DNA of 64,000 nucleotides from Flavobacteriales bacterium 34_180_T64 (lineage in GTDB: Bacteria; Bacteroidota; Bacteroidia; Flavobacteriales; Flavobacteriaceae). The position numbers and the translations under genes are program-made. Numbering within the stretch: position 1 is the first letter of the stretch; each line of letters begins with the position of its first letter. The notes under the pieces were generated by a model, which did not search any database, was not told the origin of the DNA, and worked only from the letters and a program-made list of their open reading frames with translations. This document shows positions 17,866 to 26,320 of this stretch, piece by piece. The stretch spans positions 140,528 to 204,527 of the forward strand of contig MAAR01000005.1 in NCBI GenBank assembly GCA_002162765.1, given 5' to 3'.

Positions 17866-19905
17866 ATGAAAAAGAACTTTACGATTCAATCAATATTAGC
17901 AATCCTCATGCTTTTTTGCGCTGTTAGTAGCTTTTCTCAAGGGCGAACTTGTGGTACAGATCAGTATATGGAAGAGATGCTAAAAGACCCCGTATTGGCT
18001 AAACAGCATGCGGAAAATCAAAAGAAATTTCAAGCTGAAATGGCTAGACGCTCTAATGGCGATTATAGCCGAAGAGGTGGAAGCGTAGTAATTCCAGTTG
18101 CGGTACACTTCCCAACAGGGAGTGAATCGGATAGAGCATGTTTAGTGGCATTAGCGCAAAGTCAAGTGGATGTTTTAAATGCAGATTATGCTGCTAATAA
18201 TGCTGATATTTCTCAATGGGCAGCTGCTAGTGCATTCTACCCTGGTTTACAACCTGGATCGGCAAATATTTCATTTTGTCTTGCAATTTCCAATCACCCA
18301 GTTGGGATTGATCCTGAATTGCTAGAAGGAGAGCCAGCGGTAACCATTGGTTATAATTTTGCCGGAGGATCTGGTTTCCCAGAAATGGATGCCAATTGGG
18401 CGGGTTATATGAACTTTTTGGTTAAAGATATTGGTGGCGGATTATTAGGTTATTCTCCAGGAGGAGGTAATTTGACACAGGGGATGGCTGTAGTAATGAA
18501 TTTATTTTCTTTCGGAACTGGAGGCGGATGTGCTGGCTCTGGGATTGCACCTCAAGCACCATTTAATTTAGGTCGTACAGTAACGCATGAGTTGGGTCAT
18601 TTTTATAATTTGCAGCATACTTGGGGTCCTGCAGGACCGTCTTGTGCTACTGATGATGGTTTTGCTGATACACCAAATACTGGTGTAGAAACATATTTCT
18701 GTCCAGCTGCTGGTTCAGCACCTGGTTGTGTCGGCGGTGAAAGTATATTAACTATGAATTATATGGATTATGTAGATGATGCTTGTATGTATATGTTTAC
18801 ACCAGATCAAATGAATGCTGTTGATGCTTATATAACTACTATTATCGCACCTCAAATTAAACCTGGAGTTTGTGCTCCTGCGGTGCCAACATTTAATATG
18901 GTAGCTGTGGAGAGTGAATTATCAACCTGTCCAGATACAGATACACAAGCTGTATTTACATTCAACTATACAACAGTTGAAGGGTTCAACGAAACGACTA
19001 CATTTTCTGCTGTAGGAGAGCCTGCTGGAACAACAGTAGCTTTTAATCCTACATCTCGAAATGATGATGGTAGTTTTACAATGACTGTGAACGGTTTATT
19101 TGGAAGTGTTCTAGGAGAATATACAATTACTGTAACAGGGACATCGACATCTGAAACAAAATCAGTAGAAGTTTTATTAAAGAATACTTGTGCAGTCATA
19201 GTTTGTGATCCATATCCATCAGCTATGAATTTAGGGATACCAATTGTTGACGGTAATCCTGGAATAGCGGCTAGCACAATTAATATCCCAGATTCAGGAA
19301 CTATTGAAAGTATGACTGTTACCGTAAATTTAGACCATACCTGGGTCGCTGATTTAATTCTTCAATTACAACATCCAAATGGAGTAGATTTTATGAATAT
19401 GTGGAGTAATGATTGTAATGGTGAAGAAGGAATTAGTATCACTTTCGATGACACGGCTGGAGCGATAGTCTGTGGTACATCTCCTATCGCTGGAACTTTC
19501 GCCCCAAGTAGTCCTTTAAGTACTTTTAGTGGTTTAGATATGAATGGCGATTGGACTCTTATTGTTGCAGACTTTGCGGCCGGTGATACTGGAACTCTAA
19601 ACGATTGGTCAATCGAAATATGTTCAGAACAACAATTAAGCGTGAACGATTTTACGAGTGGAAATTTCTCAATTTTCCCGAATCCAAATTCAGGAGAATT
19701 TACAATTAAGTTAAATTCTAATTCTGGTAATGCAATTACTGTCGATGTTCATGATATTAGAGGACGTCGCATTTTTAATAACGCATTTAATGCAGCTTCA
19801 GAATTCGAACAAACGATTCGTTTGAATGCTGTACAAGCTGGAATGTACTTAGTAACCGTTAATGATGGTGAGAGAACAGTCACGAAAAGAATTATTGTTG
19901 AGTAA
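17866..19905 (+). CDS. Secreted M43 metalloprotease with P-domain and T9SS sorting domain
   Basis: A 679-residue protein: signal peptide (MKKNFTIQSILAILMLFCAVSSFSQ), a pro-region, then an M43 catalytic domain with HELGHFYNLQH (His241, Glu242, His245, His251) and Met-turn 'TMNYMDYVDDACMYM'. An Ig-like segment follows, then a proprotein-convertase P-domain at about 450-575 ('TVNLDHTWVADLILQLQHPNG ... DMNGDWTLIVADFAAGDTGTLNDWSIEIC'). It ends with a type A sorting domain ('FSIFPNPNSGEFTIKL ... AGMYLVTVNDGERTVTKRIIVE'). It is exported by Sec and T9SS, probably to degrade extracellular protein. It is a paralogue of the divergent gene upstream, but with a different accessory domain. Confidence 0.93.
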   Translation: MKKNFTIQSILAILMLFCAVSSFSQGRTCGTDQYMEEMLKDPVLAKQHAENQKKFQAEMARRSNGDYSRRGGSVVIPVAVHFPTGSESDRACLVALAQSQVDVLNADYAANNADISQWAAASAFYPGLQPGSANISFCLAISNHPVGIDPELLEGEPAVTIGYNFAGGSGFPEMDANWAGYMNFLVKDIGGGLLGYSPGGGNLTQGMAVVMNLFSFGTGGGCAGSGIAPQAPFNLGRTVTHELGHFYNLQHTWGPAGPSCATDDGFADTPNTGVETYFCPAAGSAPGCVGGESILTMNYMDYVDDACMYMFTPDQMNAVDAYITTIIAPQIKPGVCAPAVPTFNMVAVESELSTCPDTDTQAVFTFNYTTVEGFNETTTFSAVGEPAGTTVAFNPTSRNDDGSFTMTVNGLFGSVLGEYTITVTGTSTSETKSVEVLLKNTCAVIVCDPYPSAMNLGIPIVDGNPGIAASTINIPDSGTIESMTVTVNLDHTWVADLILQLQHPNGVDFMNMWSNDCNGEEGISITFDDTAGAIVCGTSPIAGTFAPSSPLSTFSGLDMNGDWTLIVADFAAGDTGTLNDWSIEICSEQQLSVNDFTSGNFSIFPNPNSGEFTIKLNSNSGNAITVDVHDIRGRRIFNNAFNAASEFEQTIRLNAVQAGMYLVTVNDGERTVTKRIIVE

Positions 19906-19924
19906 ATAATTTTCTATAAATTAT

Positions 19925-19956
19925 AAAAAAGAGAGGCCTAATCGCCTCTCTTTTTT
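19925..19956. terminator. Bidirectional terminator between metalloprotease and pth
   Basis: Arms aaaaaagagaggc (19925-19937) and gcctctctttttt (19944-19956) around a six-base loop, T-rich on both sides. It lies between convergent genes and its right arm overlaps the pth stop codon. Confidence 0.85.
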
Positions 19957-20521
19957 ATTTCCCATTAAAGGTATTCATTGTATTATTAATGCCTGCTAGC
20001 CCAAAGGATTTTATGAGTTCAATCGATTTGTTTAAACGTTCAGGGAGCTTTTCATTCTCTTCTGAAGACCAATCGCCTAGCACATAATCCACTTGTCGCC
20101 CTTTACTAAATTCATCACTAATGCCAAATCTAAATCGGTTGTATTTGGTGGTTTGTAATTTGTCTTGGATGTCTTTTAATCCATTATGACCACCATCACT
20201 ACCTTTAATCTTTAATCGAAGGCTTCCAAATGGGAGATTAAGATCATCTGTTACCACAAGAAGATTTTCAATAGGAATTTTCTCTTTAGTTAACCAATAT
20301 AAAACCGATTTACCACTTAAATTCATATAGGTACTTGGCTTAAGCAAAATAAAGGTTCGCCCTTTAAATTTGTAGGTAGAAGTGTCCCCTAGTTTATTAG
20401 TTTCGAAAGTCAGTGCTTCTTTTTCAACTAAGAAATCAAGAATTTTAAATCCAATATTATGTCTTGTGTTATGATATTCAGCGCCAATATTCCCTAGGCC
20501 GACAATGAGGTATTTTTTCAT
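19955..20521 (-). CDS. pth: Peptidyl-tRNA hydrolase
   Basis: From the ATG at 20521 (MKKYLIVGLGNIGAEYHNTRHNIGF) the enzyme has 188 residues, the normal length; the frame stays open 31 codons further upstream but that stretch is not Pth-like. Catalytic His21 lies in NTRHNIGF, with the conserved Asp in 'VVTDDLNLPFGSLRLK' and Asn in 'GSDGGHNGLKDI'. It releases peptidyl groups from tRNAs that dropped off the ribosome. It follows rplY on the same strand, with a hairpin between them; the pair is a common bacterial arrangement. Confidence 0.96.
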   Translation of the reverse strand: MKKYLIVGLGNIGAEYHNTRHNIGFKILDFLVEKEALTFETNKLGDTSTYKFKGRTFILLKPSTYMNLSGKSVLYWLTKEKIPIENLLVVTDDLNLPFGSLRLKIKGSDGGHNGLKDIQDKLQTTKYNRFRFGISDEFSKGRQVDYVLGDWSSEENEKLPERLNKSIELIKSFGLAGINNTMNTFNGK

Positions 20522-20605
20522 AGTTGTTTCTGCTTCATTTATAAGAGAAGCCGTTTTCTTTGTAAATAACCGATATATGAATTTACACATCTTGTGTAAA
20601 AATAA

Positions 20606-20637
20606 AAAAAGCATCCCGATATATCAGGATGCTTTTT
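20606..20637 (-). terminator. Terminator/attenuator hairpin between rplY and pth
   Basis: Arms aaaaagcatcc (20606-20616) and ggatgcttttt (20627-20637) with a 10-base loop and T-rich exit on the minus strand. It ends most rplY transcripts or partly attenuates read-through into pth. A second small hairpin (tttacaca/tgtgtaaa, 20582-20600) follows. Confidence 0.7.
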
Positions 20638-20657
20638 AATTATAAAGGGTTTATTCT

Positions 20658-21311
20658 TTATTCTTGAGCTTCAGGAGCTGCTGCTGGAGTTTCTCCTCCT
20701 TCAGTAGTCGCTGCTTCTGCACCTTCTTCTAATTCATCTTCATCTTCTTCTTCATCTTCAACTGCAGTACGTGCAGTTTTGATTTGAACTACAACAGTGT
20801 TGTCTGAATGTAAAAATTTGTAAGCATCATTTTCGAAAGCTGTTACGTATAATTTACCGCCAATCTTAAGATTTGTAATATCAGCTTCAATGAAGTCAGG
20901 TAAATTAGTTGGTAATGCCTTAATTCTTAATTTACGTCTGTTTCTACGAAGAATACCTCCATTTAAAACACCTTTTGAAGTTCCAATAATATGCACAGGA
21001 ATATCCATAGCAATTTCTTTGTCTTGGAATAATTGATAGAAATCTATATGTAAGATTCTATCTGTTACTGGATGAAACTGTATGTCTTGCAATACTGCAT
21101 CAAAAGTTTCACCATTTTCTAAAGCAATCACAACTGTATGCGCATTAGGCGTGTATACAAGTTTAGAGAATGCCAATTCAGCCGCTGAGAAATGTACTGC
21201 TTTGTCTCCTCCGTATAATACGCAAGGAACCTGACCAGCATTACGTAAGGCTTTTGTTGACTTTTTGCCTACGCTTTCTCTTTGAGATCCGTTGATTGTA
21301 ATCGATTTCAT
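20658..21311 (-). CDS. rplY: 50S ribosomal protein bL25, long CTC form
   Basis: A 217-residue protein of the long bL25/CTC type. The N-terminal 5S-rRNA-binding domain starts '[33 protein letters not shown]'. The C-terminal beta domain includes '[43 protein letters not shown]'. A strongly acidic tail ([16 protein letters not shown]) ends the protein, as in other Bacteroidota. It binds 5S rRNA in the central protuberance. It follows prs by 23 bases, forming a prs-rplY-pth cluster. Confidence 0.96.
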   Translation of the reverse strand: MKSITINGSQRESVGKKSTKALRNAGQVPCVLYGGDKAVHFSAAELAFSKLVYTPNAHTVVIALENGETFDAVLQDIQFHPVTDRILHIDFYQLFQDKEIAMDIPVHIIGTSKGVLNGGILRRNRRKLRIKALPTNLPDFIEADITNLKIGGKLYVTAFENDAYKFLHSDNTVVVQIKTARTAVEDEEEDEDELEEGAEAATTEGGETPAAAPEAQE

Positions 21312-21334
21312 TTTTATTTATATTTAATTATTAA

Positions 21335-22276
21335 TTACATTATAAATTTAGAGCTAATTGATTTGTTGTAGTGCACATTATGCATCACATCAGCAAATAA
21401 ATCAGCGCAGCTAATCACTCTAATTTTGCTGCTTTCTTGTTTTAGAGGAATTGAATCAGTAACGATTAATTCTTCCAATTTTGAGTTTTCTAAACGCTCA
21501 TAAGCATTACCAGATAAAATAGGATGCGTACAAATGGCTCTTACACTCAAAGCGCCTCTTTCCATCATCAAATCTGCAGCTTTTGTCAATGTCCCAGCAG
21601 TATCCACCATATCATCAACTAGTACGACATTCTTTCCAGTAACATCACCAATTAATTCCATATGAGAAATGACATTAGCTTTGGCACGTTGTTTATAACA
21701 AATAACCACATCACTTTCTAAGGCTTTTGAATAAGCGTAAGCTCTTTTAGACCCTCCCATATCAGGAGAAGCAATGGTTAAATTATCGAGATTTAAGTCT
21801 TTTAAATAGGGTAAAAACACAGTAGACGCAAATAAATGATCGACTGGTTTTTCAAAGAAACCTTGAATTTGATCTGCGTGCAAATCCATGGTAATGATTC
21901 GAGTTGCTCCAGCAGCTTCTAACATTTTTGCTACTAATTTTGCGGCAATAGGAACTCTAGGTTTATCTTTTCTATCTTGTCTCGCCCAGCCAAAATAAGG
22001 AAGTACTGCAGTAATGTGTCTTGCCGATGCACGTTTTGCCGCATCAATCATTAACAACATTTCCATTAAGTTTTCGGCACCTGGATTTGTAGAACCGATG
22101 ATAAAAATTCGTGTACCACGAATAGATTCTTCATAAGATGGTTGAAATTCACCATCACTATAAGTAGAAGTGATAACGTTACCTAGTTTTACTCCAAATT
22201 TAGTTGCTATTTTTTCAGCAAGAACTTCACTTTGAGTACAGGCAAAAATTTTGGCTTCTAGAACTACATTAGGCAT
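21335..22276 (-). CDS. prs: Ribose-phosphate pyrophosphokinase
   Basis: A 313-residue PRPP synthetase. It shows 'TYSDGEFQPSYEESIRGTRIFIIGSTNPGAENLMEMLLMIDAAKRASA', the ATP-binding 'YFGWARQDRKDKPR', the metal-binding 'MDLHADQIQGFF', and the PRPP loop 'VVLVDDMVDTAGTLTKAADLM'. It converts ribose 5-phosphate and ATP to PRPP for nucleotide, histidine and NAD synthesis. It is the first gene of prs-rplY-pth. A perfect 16-bp palindrome lies 20 bases upstream of its start. Confidence 0.97.
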   Translation of the reverse strand: MPNVVLEAKIFACTQSEVLAEKIATKFGVKLGNVITSTYSDGEFQPSYEESIRGTRIFIIGSTNPGAENLMEMLLMIDAAKRASARHITAVLPYFGWARQDRKDKPRVPIAAKLVAKMLEAAGATRIITMDLHADQIQGFFEKPVDHLFASTVFLPYLKDLNLDNLTIASPDMGGSKRAYAYSKALESDVVICYKQRAKANVISHMELIGDVTGKNVVLVDDMVDTAGTLTKAADLMMERGALSVRAICTHPILSGNAYERLENSKLEELIVTDSIPLKQESSKIRVISCADLFADVMHNVHYNKSISSKFIM

Positions 22277-22295
22277 TGATAATGGGTTGTTTTAT

Positions 22296-22311
22296 AACGA
22301 TTTAAATCGTT
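22296..22311. promoter_or_regulatory. Palindrome upstream of prs
   Basis: AACGATTTAAATCGTT is a perfect 16-bp palindrome 20 bases before the prs ATG. It may be an operator or a 5'-UTR hairpin; there is no further evidence. Confidence 0.3.
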
Positions 22312-22379
22312 TTTGTTAAATGAGGTGCAAATTTAGGGATTTATTTCGACTGCAAAAGCATAAAAGCTACTATTTTTAA

Positions 22380-22409
22380 TTGTTTCTAGTAAATTATTTT
22401 ATAGTTTTG
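22380..22409 (+). promoter_or_regulatory. Bacteroidota-type promoter of tRNA-Leu
   Basis: TTG at 22380-22382, then exactly 19 bases, then TAGTTTTG at 22402-22409. This fits the -33/-7 consensus (TTG-N19-TAnnTTTG) of the primary sigma factor in Bacteroidota. The tRNA 5' end begins 13 bases after the -7 element. Confidence 0.7.
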
Positions 22410-22422
22410 CAACCCGATATTT

Positions 22423-22504
22423 GCTCAAGTGGCGGAATTGGTAGACGCGCTGGATTCAAAATCCAGTTCTTTCGAGAGTGTGGGTTCGATTCCCACCTTG
22501 AGTA
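22423..22504 (+). tRNA. tRNA-Leu(CAA), integration target
   Basis: The sequence folds as a class II tRNA: acceptor arms GCTCAAG and CTTGAGT (one G-U pair), D-arm with GGCGGAATTGGTAGACGC, anticodon stem-loop CTGGA-TTCAAAA-TCCAG giving anticodon CAA, a short variable arm, and T-arm with GTTCGATTC. CCA is not encoded. Its last 13 bases lie in the 14-bp sequence repeated at 38,008 and 61,989, so the gene is the attachment site of the tandem elements downstream; its 3' end is intact. Confidence 0.96.
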
Positions 22505-22505
22505 C
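22492..22505 (+). repeat. att site copy 1 (attL, in tRNA-Leu 3' end)
   Basis: cccaccttgagtac spans the T-arm/acceptor end of tRNA-Leu. Identical 14-mers occur at 38008-38021 and 61989-62002. The copy here and the one at 61989 also share the preceding T. Confidence 0.85.
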
Positions 22506-22510
22506 TAATA

Positions 22511-22540
22511 AACCCTGTTAATCAATTGATTAACAGGGTT
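22511..22540 (+). terminator. Terminator after tRNA-Leu
   Basis: A perfect 30-bp palindrome with arms AACCCTGTTAATCAA followed by its complement, then TTTTGTGTT. It starts five bases after att copy 1, so it belongs to element 1 rather than to the original chromosome. The gap from 22541 to 22923 shows no gene or clear motif. Confidence 0.85.
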
Positions 22541-22923
22541 TTGTGTTATAACTAGTAACGTATTGACAACGGATTTCTTTAGTTTTTTATCAATTAAGAG
22601 TTAGGATAAAGGCAAATAAAGCACATGTCATTATTTTTTCAATAATATTTTCCACTACATATACTCCTGCATGAATTAATAAATTGGTTTTAGAATACTC
22701 TTATTATAATTATTTAGTCAAGCCGTAGAATGATGTTTGTAGGAATTTACTTAAGAAAAATTACGGTTTTTCCGCAATAATAAGTAATAAATTTTCTATA
22801 TGTTTACGTATTATAATTCTTACATTTTACTCCCTAAATAATGTGTTTAAAACTCAATAAAAATGAGTATTTCTTTCATTTTAATAGCGTAAAGTATAAC
22901 TAATATTCAAAACCAATTCAGAA

Positions 22924-24399
22924 ATGCTTATGATGCACTCATTAAAAAACTATATCAAATTTGGTATTCTACTTTTTGGAATTTCATCAATTCTCACCAA
23001 TTGCGAAAAGGAAAATTATGAACCTGAAAAAACTGAAAGTAAATATTCTGTAAAAAGAATTAACTCTAAAGAAATTAAGAAGAATAAAACTGTACTAAAT
23101 ACTTTAGCAAAATTAAACCAATCAAAATCAAAAAAGAACATATCTGAATATTCAAGAGAAGTTTATAATTCTGAATATGATTTTACTATTGAAACTGATG
23201 AAGCTATGTACATTGAATATGAAGGCTATCATTCTTACACTTTTTCAATTCAAAGAGGAACTGAAAGTGAATTAACTGAAAATTTATTATTGAGTCTTCA
23301 AGGAGATTTAACCTATATGTCATTTTTAGTAAGTTATAATTTAACAGAAGAGGAAAGAACTAAAATTATAAATAATGAATTTGTATTTATTGCAGATAAA
23401 GTAATATTCACAGAAATAGATATTGATGCTAATACTATTCTAAATAATAGAGTAGAATACAATGATGATGGAACTTGTAACATATATACTCAAGTTACAG
23501 GACAATTTGGAGAAAATATGACGCAAATTGAAAGAAATGTAGATTGTCCTGACGAATCTAATAATGTTGATGACCCAAATGAAATTGATGTTGGAGATTC
23601 TGCAAACTATGGTCCAGACAACAGCACTGATACTAGTGGAGATGTAGACAATAATTCAAATGGAGGAGGAGAATCTAGCGATACATCTGAAACTAGTGAT
23701 ACATCTGAAACTGGAGATTCTGAAAATTCGAATCTTCCAGTTGATGACGAAAATTGCATTTTGGATTCTAACGGAGAATGTATTAAAGATGTAACAACTC
23801 CTAAGGTTAAACCTGAAGTTGAGCCTAATGTCGAAAAGCCTTGTCCGAAAGATCCAATTCCAACTCCCGAAATTGCCGAACAGAAAGGAAGTTCTGGCAC
23901 GAAAGGTGCATTGTATGGTTGTACAAGATATGGGGGTTCTTGTACCAGTGCAGATGGTAGAACAAAATCACATAAGGGAATTGATTTAAAAAATGATTAT
24001 GGAGAACCTATATATGCGATGTATAGCGGATTTATATATTCTACTAAAAATGATTCAAAAGGAGCAGGTTATAACACGCGTATTCAGAGTACAGTAAATG
24101 GTGAAACTATTTTGATTTCATATTTTCACATGCAAAAGGAGAATAGAATATTACAGGGAGATGGATTTTTAGTACAAGTAAATGCAGGTGATATTATAGG
24201 TTATCAAGGTGATTCGGGTAATCTTAAAGGTGCTATCGCAGCTGGAGGTGTAGATTCTCATTTACATATTGAAGTGAGAGAGCATAATGGAAGTAGTCAA
24301 TGGGGTTATAGTAACTTTGACCTTGCCGATCCAAGAGATTATTTAAGCACTATAATAAATGATGATGGTACATCAGAAGAAAATACAGATTGTAACTAA
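22924..24399 (+). CDS. Lipoprotein with C-terminal M23 (lysostaphin-type) peptidase domain
   Basis: A 491-residue protein. The N-terminus is a lipoprotein-type signal ending ILTNC (Cys27); starts at 22930 or 22933 are equally possible. Residues about 30-200 are an unrecognised domain. About 205-260 is a Ser/Thr/Asp/Glu-rich linker (SSDTSETSDTSETGDSENS). The C-terminal ~150 residues are an M23 domain with zinc ligands in SHKGIDL (HxxxD) and SHLHIEV (HxH). It should cleave peptide cross-links of peptidoglycan. It is the first gene after the tRNA, on the opposite strand to the rest of element 1, and is followed 10 bases later by a small secreted protein that might be a partner or immunity factor (inference). 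Confidence 0.8.
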   Translation: MLMMHSLKNYIKFGILLFGISSILTNCEKENYEPEKTESKYSVKRINSKEIKKNKTVLNTLAKLNQSKSKKNISEYSREVYNSEYDFTIETDEAMYIEYEGYHSYTFSIQRGTESELTENLLLSLQGDLTYMSFLVSYNLTEEERTKIINNEFVFIADKVIFTEIDIDANTILNNRVEYNDDGTCNIYTQVTGQFGENMTQIERNVDCPDESNNVDDPNEIDVGDSANYGPDNSTDTSGDVDNNSNGGGESSDTSETSDTSETGDSENSNLPVDDENCILDSNGECIKDVTTPKVKPEVEPNVEKPCPKDPIPTPEIAEQKGSSGTKGALYGCTRYGGSCTSADGRTKSHKGIDLKNDYGEPIYAMYSGFIYSTKNDSKGAGYNTRIQSTVNGETILISYFHMQKENRILQGDGFLVQVNAGDIIGYQGDSGNLKGAIAAGGVDSHLHIEVREHNGSSQWGYSNFDLADPRDYLSTIINDDGTSEENTDCN

Positions 24400-24409
24400 T
24401 TTAAGAAAT

Positions 24410-24922
24410 ATGAAAAACATAACAATAATTTTACTAATTGCTTTTTCGAGTTTGGGCCAATGTCAAACTGGAAATATTATTACTGAATCGGAATTTGATA
24501 ACATCAAGATTAATGGGATTAGTCTATTGAATATAAAGAACACTTTAGGAGAGCAAAACGCGATGGAATCTTTGTTTGGGGTTCCAAATGATGAAACTAT
24601 TGATCCAGATGGAGAATTTACTAATTTTGAATACAATGGATTTAGTATTGGTTTTTCTGCATTATTGAGTGGGGATTTAAATCAACCAATTTTAGGTGCT
24701 TTTCAAATCACTAATGGCAATTACAATATTTCTATTCAGGACATTACCTTTACAATTGGTGACAATATTAGTCTTCTAGGCAATATTGTTTTTAATACAA
24801 CCAATAATGGTTCTCCAAGTATAGTGTATATGCATTGTGAGGGTTGTAATAATTTTATTATCATACGATTTAATCAATTAACAAATACTATAACTGATAT
24901 CCAATATATAGAGCAATCATAA
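24410..24922 (+). CDS. Small exported protein paired with the M23 lipoprotein
   Basis: From the ATG at 24410 the product has 170 residues and starts MKNITIILLIAFSSLGQCQ, a Sec signal; an earlier in-frame ATG at 24359 would overlap the M23 gene and hide the signal. The mature part is beta-rich (FEYNGFSIGFSALLSGDLN, GAFQITNGNYNISIQDITFTIGDN) with a CEGC pair near the end. I recognise no named family, although similar short secreted flavobacterial proteins with 'KINGISLLNIKNTLG' starts exist. The 10-base spacing indicates co-transcription with the M23 gene. Confidence 0.6.
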   Translation: MKNITIILLIAFSSLGQCQTGNIITESEFDNIKINGISLLNIKNTLGEQNAMESLFGVPNDETIDPDGEFTNFEYNGFSIGFSALLSGDLNQPILGAFQITNGNYNISIQDITFTIGDNISLLGNIVFNTTNNGSPSIVYMHCEGCNNFIIIRFNQLTNTITDIQYIEQS

Positions 24923-24950
24923 TAATCAACTTAGTACAATAATCAATAGA

Positions 24951-24983
24951 AATAGCGATTTTGGGAAAACTTAAATCGCTATT
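24951..24983 (+). terminator. Terminator of the M23 operon
   Basis: Arms aatagcgattt (24951-24961) and aaatcgctatt (24973-24983), loop 11 bases, followed by CCTTTTTATTTT. It lies 29 bases after the stop of the small exported protein. Confidence 0.8.
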
Positions 24984-25056
24984 CCTTTTTATTTTATGGA
25001 TAACTTTAATTTACATAAAGGCTATCTTAGGTGCTTAATAAATTCACTAACTAACT

Positions 25057-25329
25057 TTATCCTTGCTGGGATCGAAATAACATAGTTTCAATTACTTCTT
25101 TAGGAAACTTGTCTAAGGTTAAACTATTTAATTGTTTCTTTAAACGATGTATTCTAACATCATACTTATACTTTAGTTTGATATTCTTTTCTACCTTTTT
25201 AATCTTCTCTATTTCATCTAAGCGACTTTCTAAGGAGATTATATTGAAAAGCATTTTATGTTGCTCAACGCTCAAATGAGGCTGTCCTTGTGCATCTAAC
25301 ATTTTACTATAATATCTTATAAATCTCAT
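25057..25329 (-). CDS. Hypothetical 90-residue coiled-coil protein
   Basis: A short basic, highly helical protein (for example SLESRLDEIEKIKKVEKNIKLKYKYDVRIHRLKKQLNSL), likely a coiled coil. No family is recognised. It lies downstream of the 251-residue gene on the same strand. Its length and clean reading frame suggest it is real, but support is limited. Confidence 0.45.
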   Translation of the reverse strand: MRFIRYYSKMLDAQGQPHLSVEQHKMLFNIISLESRLDEIEKIKKVEKNIKLKYKYDVRIHRLKKQLNSLTLDKFPKEVIETMLFRSQQG

Positions 25330-25406
25330 AAGACAAAATTAAAAACAGAATTATCAAAGTGTTGCTTTTATTTGTAGCTATTTAGAAAAAAAACAGAAAC
25401 AATTAA

Positions 25407-26162
25407 TTATAAGTTATTAGCAATTGTATTTAATACATCATTGATTGTTAATGCTTCGAAATCTCTTTTTGCAACCATCAATAGCTTTTGCTTTAACTTC
25501 GAGGATAACTCAATTTTTCGCTTATCCAAAATTAGTGCTGCATAAAACGGATAATGTTTAGATTTAAAGAATTTGATATAATAATCTATCTCTTCAATTG
25601 AATAAAGTAAAAAGGGAATGTCAAATTGAATATTTTTCCTAATTTCTTGTGGGATAATCACGTCATCTATACTAATTGAAAAATCATTTACCGAAAGCGA
25701 GTTGACCGAATTTCCCTGAGCCATATCAGTTTCAGGAATTGAAATAATATGCTGCTCCTTTTGTTCAACATATTTTTCGTTTAAAAATTTTAATATACCG
25801 TCAAGAGATTTTAAACTATTCTCAAACTTATGCTCATTTACTAATAACGCGTATTCTTCTTTTCCATCTACTTTTAATGCAAGAACACAATCATCAATGA
25901 ACCCATGTTTGAAAAGAAAAGATCCATCCTTACGGTCAATCAAAAGGGAGTTGTTTCCCAAGTAATCCCAATTACCTTTTTCTATTTTTCCATTATTTGA
26001 AATAAGTAACTGGTTGTTTTTTTCTCGAAATATAAAAACTGATTTGTTTGAAGTATTTTCATCCAAAATCACCCAATGTTTATTCAAAAGAACAGACAAG
26101 TTGTCCAATTTCTGACTATACCTTTGAATTTTCGGTACTATATCTAGTATGTAAGTTTTCAT
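25407..26162 (-). CDS. Hypothetical cytoplasmic protein of element 1
   Basis: A 251-residue protein of unknown function. The N-terminal half contains the beta-rich stretch 'KGNWDYLGNNSLLIDRKDGSFLFKHGFID' and 'CVLALKVDGKEEYALLVNE', which I have seen in uncharacterised Bacteroidota proteins. The C-terminal half is helical (IEEIDYYIKFFKSKHYPFYAALILDK). No signal peptide or catalytic motif is visible. It lies 158 bases downstream of the DndE-HerA gene on the same strand and might be the last gene of that operon or an independent gene. Confidence 0.55.
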   Translation of the reverse strand: MKTYILDIVPKIQRYSQKLDNLSVLLNKHWVILDENTSNKSVFIFREKNNQLLISNNGKIEKGNWDYLGNNSLLIDRKDGSFLFKHGFIDDCVLALKVDGKEEYALLVNEHKFENSLKSLDGILKFLNEKYVEQKEQHIISIPETDMAQGNSVNSLSVNDFSISIDDVIIPQEIRKNIQFDIPFLLYSIEEIDYYIKFFKSKHYPFYAALILDKRKIELSSKLKQKLLMVAKRDFEALTINDVLNTIANNL

Positions 26163-26320
26163 TTCTTCATAATTGTTAATGAGTTCGAAAAAGATTTATT
26201 TCCCATATTAGGTTTGCTTGCGCTTTTCCTTTGAGTTCACTTTGTAGTTTCGTTATTCGATTTTTAATGTATTGGCTTTTAGCGTTGGATAAAAAAAATG
26301 AGATTGAATATTGCTTCGGT

